Assembly (NCBI GenBank): GCA_009103225.1
Contig: RHPI01002910.1
Span: forward strand, 364,678-428,677
DNA length: 64,000 nt
Direction: 5' to 3'
Source: Chlorokybus atmophyticus
Lineage: Eukaryota; Streptophyta; Chlorokybophyceae; Chlorokybales; Chlorokybaceae
Part shown: positions 27,705 to 39,854 of the stretch, piece by piece
Layout of the letters: every line of letters begins with the position of its first letter
Position numbering within the stretch: the stretch's first letter is position 1
Translations under genes and position numbers: made by a program
The notes under the pieces: generated by a model
The model's input: only the letters and a program-made list of their open reading frames with translations
Database searches by the model: none
Told to the model about the DNA's origin: nothing

Positions 27705-29091
27705 ATGCAGCAGCAGCCGGCGGCGGCGGTGTGTCTCATGCGCTTCGACGGCGGGTCCAGGGGCAACCCTGGCCCAGCTGGGGCAGGGGCTGTGCTCACG
27801 ATCGGCGACAGGATTGTCGGTGAAGCCGCCGTCTTCATAGGCCGGTGAGGCCATCAGCATGCCGAGCTATCTCCATCTCCATCTGTTCATTGTCAAGCTG
27901 ATGGTGTTGGTCCGGCTGAGCAGATCTGCCAGTGATCTAGCATTGAGCTTGCATGCGTGGCATGCATTGCCGTCATTGTCGGAGAAAGAGAGTGTATTCG
28001 CATATTTGGGTTTGACTACTGAAGGTGCCTTTCTTCTCCTCACATCCAGCGTCAGCCAGCTGGCTGCTTGCTCTTACAGTTGAGCATCCCCTCGTTTTAT
28101 GTTGCGGATGAAGGCCTGATGATGTCATCCGGCAGGCAGTGTGTTGCATGTTTGATGGTGTACTTCAATGCTTGCGCTTGTTGCAACCGACACGTCTTTT
28201 CGTTGACGAGTTTGACGTCAATGCCAGACCGCATGCAATGTGCCTTGCTCGTTTAGTTCCATCAAGTTTCTTGTCATGGCTCAGTGTGCTGTTTGTTGGT
28301 TCAGTGTGCAAAATCTGTTGACAGTCTCAGCGCATGCAGCAGCCCGTGCCAAAGTGCGCGGCTACAGACAGGTTGAATGCATTGAAGCTGAGTTTGTTGG
28401 GCTGTCTGCGTGCATGCAGTGCCACGAACAACGAGGCAGAGTACACCGGTCTCATTGTCGGTTTGGAGATGGCGCAGCAGCTGGAGATCCAGGAGCTGAG
28501 GGTGGAAGGAGACTCTCAGGTCAGTGCACACAATTACATACACGCATGCACAAACCCACACACTCGCGCACATACATACATACCTGAGTTGCACGCACCC
28601 CTGCACGCGTATACACTTGTGCATGCGCATGTACCAGTGCATGCGCACATGCATGCCTACTGTTGTACCCAGCCACTCGTTGCTTCTGACCTGCTGTGTG
28701 TATCATCTCGCTCAGTTGATAGTGAGGCAAATGAACGGCGAGTACCAAGTTAAGCAGCCTCACCTTCAACTGCTTCATCAGCGCGCGCGATCCCTTGCAC
28801 GCTTCCACAACAGGAAATGCACCATTTCATACATCCCGCGCGCGCAGAACTCAAAAGTGAGCTTCTTGTACATTTGCATATTGATTGTTGATGTATTGCT
28901 TTGCATGTGACTTGATGTTGTTATTGATGTGGCAGGCAGACTCTTTGGCCAACGAAGCCATGGACACGCAAAAGTCCCGCACTTTCGTCCAGGACCCTGG
29001 CTTGCAGCTGGGGCAGCGCGTGGTTGATGATGCACGCAATGGCCAAGAAGCCACTTGCATGGCGGCAGCGAGCAACGTTGCCACAAGGTGA
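27705..29091 (+). CDS. Ribonuclease HI (single-domain, bacterial/plant type)
   Basis: Degrades the RNA strand of RNA-DNA hybrids. Exon 1 has MRFDGGSRGNPGPAGAGAVL with the first catalytic Asp. It ends with two bases that join in phase at about 28420 to ATNNEAEYTGLIVGLEMA (catalytic Glu) and LRVEGDSQ (catalytic Asp). The third exon gives VRQMNGEYQVK and YIPRAQNSK, the fourth ADSLANEAMD with the fourth acidic residue. All four carboxylates of the active site are there. There is no obvious targeting leader. The end is uncertain: an unspliced TGA gives a stop at 29091, but an AG|GTGAAT donor there could extend the protein to a TGA at 29233-29235, which overlaps the ATG of the next gene. Confidence 0.83.
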
Positions 29092-29231
29092 ATGGCGCTT
29101 GTTGTGTCGGTCACACAAAGCCAACAGTACGTTAAGTAGATAGGTAGGCTCTGCAATTACAGCCTGAAGAGTGGGGCTCAGTTCAGTCCTTTTTCTGCTG
29201 GCCGCACAGCAGCAACGGCGGAGCTTCCACA

Positions 29232-31442
29232 ATGAGGACGCCGCAGCAAGCAACTCCCATCGAAGCCCAAGCACAACAATACCAACATCCACAACAACAA
29301 CAACAACAACATGCACAACAGAGACACGTGTCCTCTTCTTCTGCTCTGCAGGCGGCTGTTCAGGCCGGCACATCTGAGCAGCAGCAGCCTGGCGCTGGGA
29401 GGCCTGCTGCTGGCGGGGTTGAGAGTGTGGGCTTTGCGTTGCCTGGCCCAACATCAACCACAACAACTTTCCCAACATCCCCAACACCCTCTACAACAAC
29501 AACATCATCAGCGCAGAGGCAACAAGAGGTACTCTGCCGCTGCGGCGTGCCCGCTTCCGTGCACGACGTGGCCGGCAAGTTGGGACCGAACACTGGCCGG
29601 CGGATACTCGCTTGCGCGGCCGCACGCTGCGAGTTCATCGTGTGGCAAGGCACAACATCCCCACCACCACCACCACAACAACAACAACACAACAATAACC
29701 CGGTTCCAGCTGCCCCTGACTGCACTCACGTCCCAACGCACACCTTTGAGATTAGGTATGTGGCTCTGGTGTGAACGTGTGTTGTCTGGAGCAGTGTTGT
29801 TGTGTAGTGCTCACGCTCATGTTGTTATCTGTCAGCCCCAAAGAGCCAGCTGGCAGGGGTCATACACGCTCGGCGTATCGCGTCGACGATGTGTCCGGCG
29901 CCTTGCAAGTGGCTGTCCCGTTCGCTTCAGCTGCTGTCAAGGCTGCGATAGAGAGTCAGATGCACAGCGCTGCGGTGGCCGACACGCAGCAGACCGTCGT
30001 GTACACCGTGCCGCCGGCCAACATCTCGCAGGTGATGCTGTTGTGCCATGTTATGTCTGACTTGTGTATAATTTGTATTAGACCACACACATATTATGGT
30101 TGTCCTGTCCGAGTGTCCTGGCCAAGTGTTGATTACAATGTTATTCATGCTACAAGTTGGGATGCGTATATGAGTGTCAACCCAAGTGGACTTGGACAAC
30201 TGTTGTGCGCGCAGGCCGTGCGGGTTCTGAGCCAGTTTGAAGTCGTGCCGGAGGACATCATCCGCATGGGCCACAAGCGCAAGTAAGCCTTTTTGTCAAG
30301 TGAATGTTATATCCCCCCACTCGCGGTGTCAGTCAAGCACACAGCACGGTGTCTCTTACACACGCATGCGTGCACACACACACACACATACAACATGCGC
30401 CTTCCCCGGCCGCAGAGTGGAACCTCTGGCGGACGGGGAGTATGGTGCCATCCGTGTCACGGTCGTTGGGCAGCTGGCTGATATTGAGCTACCGCGTGCC
30501 GGGCACTTGGTACATGCGCGCGATAAGCATCATGCATCCCACCCAACAGATATACACAAGTCTGCCTAAGGGTTACTACTGTTAACTCATGAGCGCGCAG
30601 TGTGTAGCAGCAGTCCTGTGTGACATGCAAATGCAGAGTGTGACATGCACAACCTGTGTGGCGCAACCTCACTGCAACCGACTACTTCCATATTTGTGTG
30701 ATTGTGTGGTGGTTTGGTCTTGATATTGTTGCTACTGCTGCTCACTTGCAACTGCGTGCAGGACGCCCTCGTGAGGTCCCTTGATGTTGACTCGCGCCAG
30801 TGGCACGAGCGGGGCAAAGTGTGGACAGTTATGGCCAACACGTTGCCGAGTCTCGCGCGGCGGTGGAGAGACCTGGGCTACGCTTCTAACGACAATTTCC
30901 AGGACTACCTTTCAACACTATGCGGGAAACAGTTTGCTGCCACGTCACGCAACATCCCAGTATTGCGTCCGACGGCGTCGCCATTGAGTAGCGTTGTGAA
31001 GCCGGAAGATGTTGTGTACGTTACGGGCAGCATGGGCCGGCGCGGGTCGCCATGGTGGAGAGCGAAAGTTAGTATTTTCAACACTTCACCAGGTCACGTG
31101 GACAGCTTGTCTCAGGAAAAGTGTTGACACTTACACTGCTTACCCCCAACTGTATCAGTGTTGTGTAAATTATACCTGTTGAGCAATGTCTGCAGTTGGT
31201 GCGGTGTGCAATTTTGGGATGACGATGATGACGGTGATGATGATGATGTTATTGGTTGTGACTATTTCGTTGTTGACTCTCTGGAGGTGGCAGCACCCTT
31301 AGGTCGTGACCCCGAACAGGGCTTCTGTACAAGCGAGCTACAGCGGGCTTTGTGTCTTGTGCAGCAAGCTGCGATGTCTCCTTGTTACTTGTCAAAATGT
31401 ATCATCTCCCTCTGCGGGCCCAGCAGTATCATGGCAGTATAA
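29232..31442 (+). CDS. GRF-type zinc finger protein, otherwise unrecognised
   Basis: Begins with a Gln/Thr/Pro-rich segment, then a GRF zinc finger at about 29531-29650: CRCGVPASVHDV, GPNTGRRILAC, CEFIVW. GRF fingers bind single-stranded nucleic acid in TOP3A, APE2 and NEIL3. Downstream exons join in phase: PKEPAGRGHTRSAYRVDD with VVYTVPPANISQ, AVRVLSQFEVVPEDIIRMGH, VEPLADGEYGAIRVTVVG, and VWTVMANTLPSLARRWRDLG with EDVVYVTGSMGRRGSPWW. I do not recognise this C-terminal part. A last exon with an Asp-rich run (31218-31442) is possible but its acceptor phase is unsettled; otherwise the frame stops at 31127. It directly follows RNase HI on the same strand, so a fused RNase H-GRF protein is another reading. 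Confidence 0.5.
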
Positions 31443-32052
31443 GTAGCTCGCCTCATCTATGAGCCACTGCCCACACACAACCCCTCACATGTGAGGGTTG
31501 GTTGTCCAGATCATGGTCGCTGTCCTGGTCGTCCTGGTCGCGGTCTAACCTCTCCCTCTCCCTCTCCCCCTCTGTGCTTCTTTGTGCACTTCTGCAGGTA
31601 CTTGCTGCAGCCCTGTCCTGGCCGTTCTGCTGCTGCCCAACCTACCCACGGTCCAGCATTTGCACATAAATCCCAGCCCCCGTAGTTGTATATAAGGGGT
31701 ATGGTACGGTGGCAGCATGCATGGTGTGGACAACTAAGTTGCTTGCAGTTGCTGTGTTGCAGCTTGAAATCCTATGTGTTCGCTTGATTGTTTGCCTACG
31801 CAAACTGGCCCCTTTCTCTGCACTACCCTATGTGACAGGCATTGACTTCTTTTACTGCCGAGTTGCACACCAGTGGCTTGCACACGTGGTTAAGAAGTAC
31901 GTTGTCTCTCGTGAGTAATTCAATCAACATGCAGACACACCAGCAACAGAGCGCAACAACGTGCAGCAGTCAGTTCTGCACAGCAATTGCCATCAACGAG
32001 TCAACCAATTCAACGCATTCAATACTACACACTCGCTACAAGCAACCAGCAT
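31443..32052. other. Convergent spacer
   Basis: Between the GRF gene (+) and TBCC (-). It has a short CT-rich run near 31548-31575. No gene seen. Confidence 0.4.
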
Positions 32053-33998
32053 TCAATGTTGCTTTGCAAACACTGTCTGCAGCCGTTCCTCCTCGGGCAA
32101 GACCTCCCAATTCGGGCTCTGCATGGCCCTCAGCCACCTGAAGTCATCCACCTGTTGCCACAACTCATTCTCCCCATCCAGCTGCGCAGCCGCCAAATCA
32201 CTCTCCACACCCTCATACTGATACACATACGGTGCGAATCGCACGGCACACGTGTGTTCGACAATTGGCCTGCTCCTAACTCTGAGATAGAAATCACTCC
32301 AACTTGTGTTGTGTATGCGTATCTGATGCGAGGCCAACACGAGCACGCTGTCTGTCACGTCTTCTATGAGTACAGCACCGGAGACGGGCCCGCAGTACAC
32401 GCGGCAATTGGTCAATTTGTTGATGAAGAGGGCAGCCAGCTGGCCGCACACGTACACCGTGCAGTCGGTGAGGTTGGAAAGAGTCAAGTCCTGGCCCTGG
32501 ATCTCTGATCTGTTCTTCACAATGGTGATGTTTGTTTCATTGCGGATGCTGCAGCCATCAGACAAGTACGAGCAGCTGGTAGCAGCAGACTCCAGTTGTG
32601 TTGTACTGGCACCGTTACTGTTGTCATTGTCATTGTTATTGTTGTTGTTGTTGTTGTTGTGTGCTGCCTGTTGTGTTGTTGACGAGGAGGAAGGAGACTT
32701 TTTACTCTTGCCGGCGAATGCGAACTTGCGTTTGGGCGCTGCTTCTGCTCGTAGTGACGCGATGGTTTCTCTCAGGGCTGTTATGGCGGCTTGGCAGGTC
32801 CGCACGTCGTAGGCTGGCAGGTAGTACGCCGCGTCCGCCACTTCCCTTTCCAACTCAGCAACCTGCAAACATGAAGCAAGCAAACCATTTTCAGCTCGGT
32901 TTCCAACTTTGCCAGGAGAATAGAACACGTCGTCGTATATCAGTACTGGATGTGATGAGTGTGAGTGTTGCGATGCTTGTTGTCGCATCCAAGTGACACC
33001 ACCCTGACCCTGCCCAAGCGCATGAGCGCGTGTGCATGCGTGCATGCGTGCGTGTGTATGCGCGCAGGTGTGAGCACGCGCGTGCACATGTTCGTGTGTG
33101 CGATCGTTTGCATGGGCATACGCACATACGTGTGCGATCGTTTGCATGCGTCCATCCGCATGTATTACAGTGCATCCACCTGCGTGGCGACCTCATCCAC
33201 CCGCCTTCTCCTCTCCACCTCCGTCTCCGCGTCCACACTCACGCTCGCGAAGCTGTCCCTGACTGCCTCCTCGCGCGAGCGGAACCGCTGCCAGAAGCGC
33301 GACGCGTCCTCGGACGGGGCGGAGGAGGCGGACAGAGCCTCGCGGCGACGGTGGATGTCGGCCTTACTGCAAATTGAGTGGTATGAAATTTGGATACTGA
33401 TAGTGAGAGACGGTGACGTGGACTTGTAGGCGAGTATGTGAGGTGTTGGTGTGTGCACGCATGCACGCGCATGTGCATGCCCTTGCAGCTGTGGTACGTG
33501 TGCATGCTCGCGTTCGCATGGGTGCGTGCATGCGGACTTCGCACAAACACACAACACAACACCACGAACGGTCAAACACCTTGGTAGACCACCAGCCACT
33601 GACAATCACAAGTACACGCAACAAAACGAACACTCTTCACACACATGAGCAGAAAAATTATGGTTGCATATGCAAAACGAGTCAGGTTTATCTGGCGAGC
33701 ACGGACTTTTGGTTTGAAAAATTGTCGAGGGGAATACCGTGGCATGCACTGCATGTGCACACCCAATCACTGTCAAACAACATGTATATATCGTGAAGTT
33801 GCTACAACATGTGTATATATTGTAGAACTCAGCACCAAGCAAGCAAACAAACAATCCATCAATCAAGCAGCTCACTGACTTGACTTACCGTGCAGCGTCG
33901 CTGGCAGCTAGACGGTCGGCCACCCCGGACTCCCGCGCCGCCAGAGCAACATCCACGCCGGTGTCAATAGCTGCGTCTGACTCCTCCACAGCCACCAT
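32053..33998 (-). CDS. TBCC: Tubulin-folding cofactor C
   Basis: GTPase-activating protein for beta-tubulin in the tubulin folding complex, acting in the cytosol. Three exons are read on the minus strand. Exon 1 (33998 to about 33893) begins MVAVEESDAAIDTGVD. Exon 2 (about 33368-33183) gives KADIHRRREALSAS and FWQRFRSREEAV, a helical N-terminal domain. Exon 3 holds VAELEREVADAAYYLPAYDV, an Asn-rich linker, then the C-CAP/TBCC beta-helix: CTVYVCGQLAALFINKLTNC, VYCGPVSGAVLIEDV, and SHQIRIHNTSWSDFYLRVRS. The Arg in QIR is the expected arginine finger. The protein ends FAKQH at 32053. Splice phases agree. The Asn-rich stretch is an insertion relative to usual TBCC length. Confidence 0.87.
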
Positions 33999-34707
33999 CT
34001 TCCCCTCCTGCTCCTCCTCCACTGTCTCCTGCTCCTCCTCCTCCTGCTCCGCCGCCGCCAGACTGCCCAGTACGGTTAATTTGGCTAACCAGGCCTCGAC
34101 GCAGTTACAACGTAGCCGCCCTTTGCCGTATCGAAGGCGCTGTATCGCGTGAGAAAGATACCCGACGTGTACGCGTTACGTCTACCAGCCACACGACGAA
34201 TCAACGTAACCCGCAGCCCAATGGAGTCAGGTCGCGTTGTAAGACAGGACATCCTGCTTGCCTTCACATGTAAGTTACAGCGAACCTTTTCCCCGCAGCA
34301 AACCGACCTCCATCTGCGGACGCTTGTGACATGACGAATCCAATACTTCCTTAGATAATCGTCAAGGCGTTGGGCACAGCCTGCAACTTAGTAAGTAAGA
34401 TGACAGATCGCAGGGTCTCTTTACATCCAGGGTCGTCAACGCAACTACAGTGGATAAAAGGGTCTCCCCTACGCGATCTCTGATTGGCTTCCTTACTGCA
34501 AGCGCAGGCCAGTCTTTGATCGAGACGCGACGCGCGCTGCTAGTTAGCAGTTTTCAGCCGCGGCGGGGCATCGCGGGCTGGGCTAGGGTTTCGTTCAACT
34601 TTGTGCATTTGGTGAAGGGTGCTGTGCGCGTGGTTGGTGTGGTCGGTGTCATCAGTAAAGGCGGCGAAGGAGTCGAGGGTGTGGTTGCCAGTGTGATCTT
34701 TTGCGAA
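33999..34707. promoter_or_regulatory. Divergent upstream region of TBCC and PsaK
   Basis: About 700 bp between divergent starts. It must contain both promoters and 5' UTRs. I see no clear TATA box. An open minus frame at 34085-34267 has no recognisable product. Confidence 0.35.
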
Positions 34708-35696
34708 ATGGCGTCCGCTGTCGCTGCCCAGACCGCTGTGTCCCTGCGGCGGGAGGTCCAGGGCCTCCGCCTGCGCCCCACCCCCCAGCCCCAGGCTGGC
34801 GCTGTGGTGAGTTCTTGCTATGCTTGGATGGTGCGTTGCAGCTTCCATCTGCACAGTATTTCCGTTTGCGAAAGCTATACGGAGGAAGGAACATGTGCAT
34901 GACCTGAACTGGCACATGGCACGCCCTGGCTGCTGGAGCTTTTGTCTTCAGTGCGTGTGCTCTCCATAATACATCGAATGTAGTGCACAGCAAGTCTCAA
35001 CCCTACAACATGGGTGGTTGCAAGGTGTGTCAAGTCAAGCAGTGGTATGCTTGATGGTGTCAAGGTGCTGACTTGCATGCTTGTGCAGCGCATGGTCGTT
35101 AGGAGCAAGCGCACCATTCCCGAGGGCGCCCGCTGCGACTACCTGGGCTCCCCCACCAACCTGGTGAGTTTAAAGGCAGGATGACCATAGATCGCACAAT
35201 GCATTCCACCTGGCGATTGCAGGATGACTCGTTGGCATGAGTGCATGCGCAAGCGTTCCAAGGACCAAACAAACGTCTGGGGCTTGTTTGCGTATGCGCT
35301 TAGATTATGTCCTAAGCTTTGTTCCTGGCTGATAGCTTGTTAGCTCTGTGTGAGGTATTAGGGGGTTGTATGAGCTGTTATGGCTGTGGGTAATATCACC
35401 TGAAGTACGTCGGACCAATCATTAGCATCTAAATACTAACCTCTCCTCCCTCCCCTTCCCTTTCCCAGATCATGATCGCCTCCACCACGATCATGCTCTT
35501 CGCCGGCCGCTTCGGCCTGGCCCCCGCCGCCAACAAGCGCACGACGGCGGGTCTGAAGCTGTACGACGCCCCGATCGGTCAGAGCACCGGCGACCCCGCG
35601 GGCTACACCGGCACCGACGTCCTGACGCACGGGAGCATCGGACACCTGCTCGGAGTGGGCATCGTCCTGGGACTCAGGGCCATCGGAAACCTGTAG
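34708..35696 (+). CDS. psaK: Photosystem I reaction centre subunit PsaK
   Basis: Small two-helix membrane subunit of photosystem I that helps dock light-harvesting complex I; it acts in the thylakoid membrane and is nuclear-encoded in green algae and plants. Three exons are read: the transit peptide [20 protein letters not shown] to a GTGAGT donor; [20 protein letters not shown]; and the mature core [48 protein letters not shown] and [14 protein letters not shown]. The motif [11 protein letters not shown], the RFGLAP signature and the C-terminal helix are diagnostic. The first ATG in frame gives a normal leader. This gene fixes the organism as green-lineage phototroph. Confidence 0.93.
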
Positions 35697-36918
35697 AGTG
35701 GCGGTCATGACTCGACAGAAGCCTAGTCCTTGGCGTCGTCGTAGGTCTGACTGGTGATGATGCATCTTTGAACTCTGGACACACACACACATCTCTGTAT
35801 ATTGATATAAACCACATTATCTCTTCGTATTGGGGATTGGTGGTGCACATGCGCTTGGTGCTTGGCTTGTGCGTCTTATGATGGAGTGCTTGCTCGAAGT
35901 AGACAGCGAATGTTGTGTGAAATTGGTATGCGCATGGTTGCTTGATCTTGGCATGTACTATGGACACAGTGTCACGAGCTTGTGTAGAACATGTTTGTGT
36001 CGCGAGATGCATGCCAACTGCACCTAATACGAGGAATGCATAACCAAGAACTGGCTTGAATGCCGAATGTTGACAAGCTCTTCTGTAGTCACATTGCATG
36101 CAACATCAAACACACATGGCACCACCTTGAGTGTGTGTGCCTCGCTCACAAACCCCGGTATGTATTTCCTACGGATATTGGTGCAAAAAGCAAGAGCTGC
36201 CCCGATAACGGCATCAACAACACAAGTTGACACCGGAAGGAAGTTAAGGACAATTGTGATCTACATTAGCCCTGCATGCTGCAGGTTGCATCGCACAAGG
36301 GTCACTATGGTATTTCAATCAAGTGACTGTCATCCTGGCCAGCTCGGGACACAGTAGAGCATAACTGGTCTCACTCACACACACTGTGCAACACAACGCG
36401 CACTGCACGCATCTGATAAGCTCTGTGCGTGTTGCTTAGGCCAGGACTATGGCACGTGTCGTGCCATAGTCCTGGTAGCCATGGTCGTGTCGGCCATGGA
36501 TACCGATGCCAACAAGCTCAACAAACGCAAGACAATGCACAAGTTGCAAGTTAGTTGTAAGTCATAGGCAAGGCAAAGCGTTGGCAAAAGCAAGTCGTGT
36601 GCTGGGGCCCCACAGCAGCACGCTCAACAAGGTCGGAAAGGCAGCAACAGGTAGCAACAGCGCCTCGCACGAAGCAACACGCCACAGTGAGCAAGCTGCC
36701 AAAAGGGATCGCAGACACGCTGAAGACTCTATCTAGTTGTGCCTTGACGACGCACACCAGCTTCCACATCGTGGCAAGCTCCGGCTAACCCCATGCAGCA
36801 ACCACCACGTGCAGCAGAGTCGCATATTTAGCGTTGCAACGCACAAAACTCTCTCACAAGCACTCTTACACAAGCACACAAAAGACAATGACTTGCCACT
36901 TGGTCTGCCCTTTTGTCA
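35697..36918. other. Spacer between PsaK and the DUF3082-like gene
   Basis: Same-strand spacer of 1.2 kb. It holds a perfect 15-bp hairpin at 36441-36475 and an open minus-strand frame at 36024-36233 (69 codons) with no family I recognise. The rest shows nothing. Confidence 0.35.
36441..36475. repeat. Perfect 15-bp hairpin
   Basis: Arms 36441-36455 and 36461-36475 (CCAGGACTATGGCAC and its complement) with a 5-nt loop, in a spacer. Confidence 0.8.
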
Positions 36919-38938
36919 ATGTTGTCAACGATGTTGTCGCCGTCGGCGGCGCCGGCGTGCATGTCGCCGGCATTGTCCCTGTCACTGTCGTCGTCATCGC
37001 TTCGCTCCTTCCCCGGCGCCGCTCCTCCTGTTCTCCTCCTCCCGCGCCTGGCGACATTGACCAGGCGGCGGCGGCGGCAGCCGCCCGCCTGCTGCTGCTT
37101 GCCGTCAGGCCAGCAGCAGCGGCAGGCAGGCCGCCTGCTGGGCCTGGCCGCTGCCTCACCTGCCCTTGTTCGCAAACATCAGGCCGCGGAGGTCACAGAG
37201 GAGGCGGCGGGGGCAGCTAACAGCGTTTTTCTGGCTGCTGCGCTGCAACTGTTGTGCACAGCAGGTGGGCACGCAATGCACGCATGGGCGTGTGAAACAT
37301 GCATATGCATACAGAAATGCATGCGTGCAAAGCTTGCATGCAATAAGCATGCATGCGTGTTGCGCAACGCAGGATTCATTCTACTGAATGTTTACACTTG
37401 CCGCAATGCAATGACGAAGGTCACGTAAACTGCACTCACAAGTTGGTCGTTGATGCACCTTGCAAACAGCTGCTTGATCTCAGTTACTCAGCACAAACAA
37501 CCAAGCAATGCTTGACACATGTCATTGTGACACATTGAATTGTTTGGTTGGTTGTGTTGGGTTGACCGAGACGTTTCTTGCCTGCAGCTTGGCACGGAAA
37601 CATACAACCATTTTGAAACAGTGGCGTTGAGTGGTAGCAGCTGCATGCAGTAAAGCAATCACAAGTCCACGCAGCATCAATGCTTACTACATGCGCAACT
37701 TGTATGCCTCTTGTGAATATCACTGACATGCACAAGCCAATCTTGATGGTTAAATGATGCTATTGCTGTTGCTGTTGCTTGACGCAAACGGTGGTTCTGC
37801 AGACGCCAAGGCTGTCGAGTACGGTGAGGACTTGTGGACGGTCCCAGAAGTGTCTCCAGGTAAGTAATCCTCTCCATCCCTTTCGTTGCAGTGCACTGTT
37901 TGGCATTGCATTTATAGTGTGACCCTTTGACTCATTACAAGCTGTGCTTGGTAGCCATTCCTGCATTCACATGCTGGTATAAGGAGAATAGATGGGATGC
38001 GCGCAATACTGCATGCATTGCTGTATACATGTATGCACCACTGTGACTTATTGTGGATTGTTCTCCTTGGACCGTTCGTTGGATCGTTCACTCGCTCACC
38101 CACGCAATTGTTTCATTTCAACCAACCTCTCACACCCAACACCCAACAGGTCATACACATGCACATGCACCTAGGCGGCACATGCACGCACACACACCTT
38201 CTCAACTCCCTCTTCTCTCGCAGCCCAGACAGTAGCCGGCTCCCTCCTCGTCCTCGCGATCGGATTCCTCCTCTTCCGCAGTCTCCGTCGTCGCGCCCAG
38301 CGCGCGACAAGCGTGAAGTACACTTCCGGCGCTGACAAGACCGCGGAGGAGATCGCACTCGAAGTCCAAAAAGCCAAGGAGTTGGACATTAAGGCGCCGC
38401 CCACCGTGCTCGGCACGCTCTCGGGCGCACTCGTTGCGGGAGCCATTGCGCTCGTGTGCTGGAGGTTCACGCAGACGGTCGAGGCCACGTTTGCTGGACA
38501 GAACGTGTCCAGCGAGTACACGGTGAGTTGGGGTGGGTTGTTGGCAATGTTGGGTTGTGTTGTCACAGGGTTGTCATTTCTGCTGTACTGATTGCAAGGC
38601 TCACACTGTTGCCTCCTTGTGTGACGTTGCAGGTACGCAACATAACTATTACGATCAGGTGAGTCATGGTTGGGGATGAAGCGGAGAGCACTTGGTAGTG
38701 GCGTGCGTTTGTGACATTTGCCTGTGTGCGCAGGACGATTATTGTGGGCACGCTGTACCTCGGCACGTTTGTTTTTGGGTTCAATGCATTCGGCTTGTTC
38801 CTATACGGCATGCAGCTGCTTATCAACGGGCCCCCACCGTCATCGCCCGGCACTCCCGACAGCAATAAGCTGCCCGCAACCTCAGATACACGCACTTCAT
38901 TGACGCCAGACAAAACCACGGAGAAAAAGTCTGATTGA
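36919..38938 (+). CDS. Plastid-targeted membrane protein, DUF3082-like
   Basis: Function unknown; inferred to be a chloroplast membrane protein. Exon 1 is a Ser/Ala/Arg-rich transit peptide (MLSTMLSPSAAPACMSPALS). It joins in phase to DAKAVEYGEDLWTVPEVSP at about 37802. The next exon has a membrane helix (VAGSLLVLAIGFLLFRSLRR), a charged block (EEIALEVQKAKELDIKAPPT) and a second helix (LGTLSGALVAGAIALVCWRF). A short exon VRNITITIR and a last exon with a third helix (YLGTFVFGFNAFGLFLYGMQ) and a charged Pro/Ser/Thr tail follow. The order PTVLG-helix, VRNITITIRTIIVG-helix resembles plant and cyanobacterial DUF3082 proteins as I recall them; that assignment needs a profile search. Confidence 0.65.
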
Positions 38939-39854
38939 GTTTACTTTTAGGGCAATCAGAATCTTTGGTTGCCCCCACCTTATGACCACCAAGTTTTTAC
39001 TTTTACTACTTGAGGTACATTGAATTGCTCTGAGCAGCAGAGAGCTGAGGGGCTAGTCATCTCTGCTTATGGCGCTCAGTTGCGGGTTGTATATGTAAGG
39101 TGAGCACAGCCAACCATTGCTGATGCTTAAAAAGTTTTGTATTGCATGCATTGTGCGATCATGGCACTTTCATCGCGCAATGGTCATGGGTGGCGCGCAT
39201 GGTAATGCTGTAGCCATAGTACAGTCATAATTGCGCAAGACATCTGCATCCAAATAAAACTCTGAGCACAGCCAAGGATTGGCTTCAACATACACATGAG
39301 CATAGTATGCATTGCACAGAGAGGCAGATTTTGATTTGCATGTACGGCACTGGTTGTACTCTGACCCGGATATGCGCGTGCGTGCGCATTTGTGTGCGTG
39401 CATGTGCAGCTGCGGGTTGCTAGGGTTAATAGTGCATATTATTCAAGAAAACGCGCTGCGCAGCGAGATTGCGCGGTACAAGCTAGCAGGATCCCGGGTC
39501 CCCAGCATCAACAGCATTGTACATTTATACCACAGGGTTGGTGGCCTACTCTGTCCTTCTCTGTGCATGTACCGCATGCATCTGTCACATGCACCGAGAC
39601 GCCACCAACACAGTGGCATGTGTCAGGAATGCTGTTGATGCCTGGAAGGCTGCATGTGCAATTATGTTGGTTACCTTGCATGCCGGAGGCGGTTAAGGTA
39701 AACAGGCTGGGGGGATGGCCTAACAGGGCCGCATGGAAAGGGTGTTGTTATGAAATGTGCGCATTTGCAGGAGCCTCGGTGACCTCGCATGTGCTTGCCA
39801 GCAATTGGAGCAACTGCAAGCGATGGATTTGTCACAGACTTACATGGCCTTAGG
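38939..39854. other. Convergent spacer
   Basis: Between the DUF3082-like gene and ATP12. No gene or repeat is recognised; it should hold both 3' UTRs. Confidence 0.4.

Noticed and set aside
34085-34334. Overlapping open frames on both strands upstream of PsaK
   Set aside because: Neither shows a domain or codon pattern like neighbouring exons; treated as promoter region.
36024-36233. 69-codon minus-strand frame in the PsaK downstream spacer
   Set aside because: Could be a small exon, but no family match and no partner exons were found.
37240-37375. Dense GCATGC/TGCATG words resembling a tandem array
   Set aside because: No regular unit length; such words are common in introns throughout the window, so this is background composition. 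Not a CRISPR array either.
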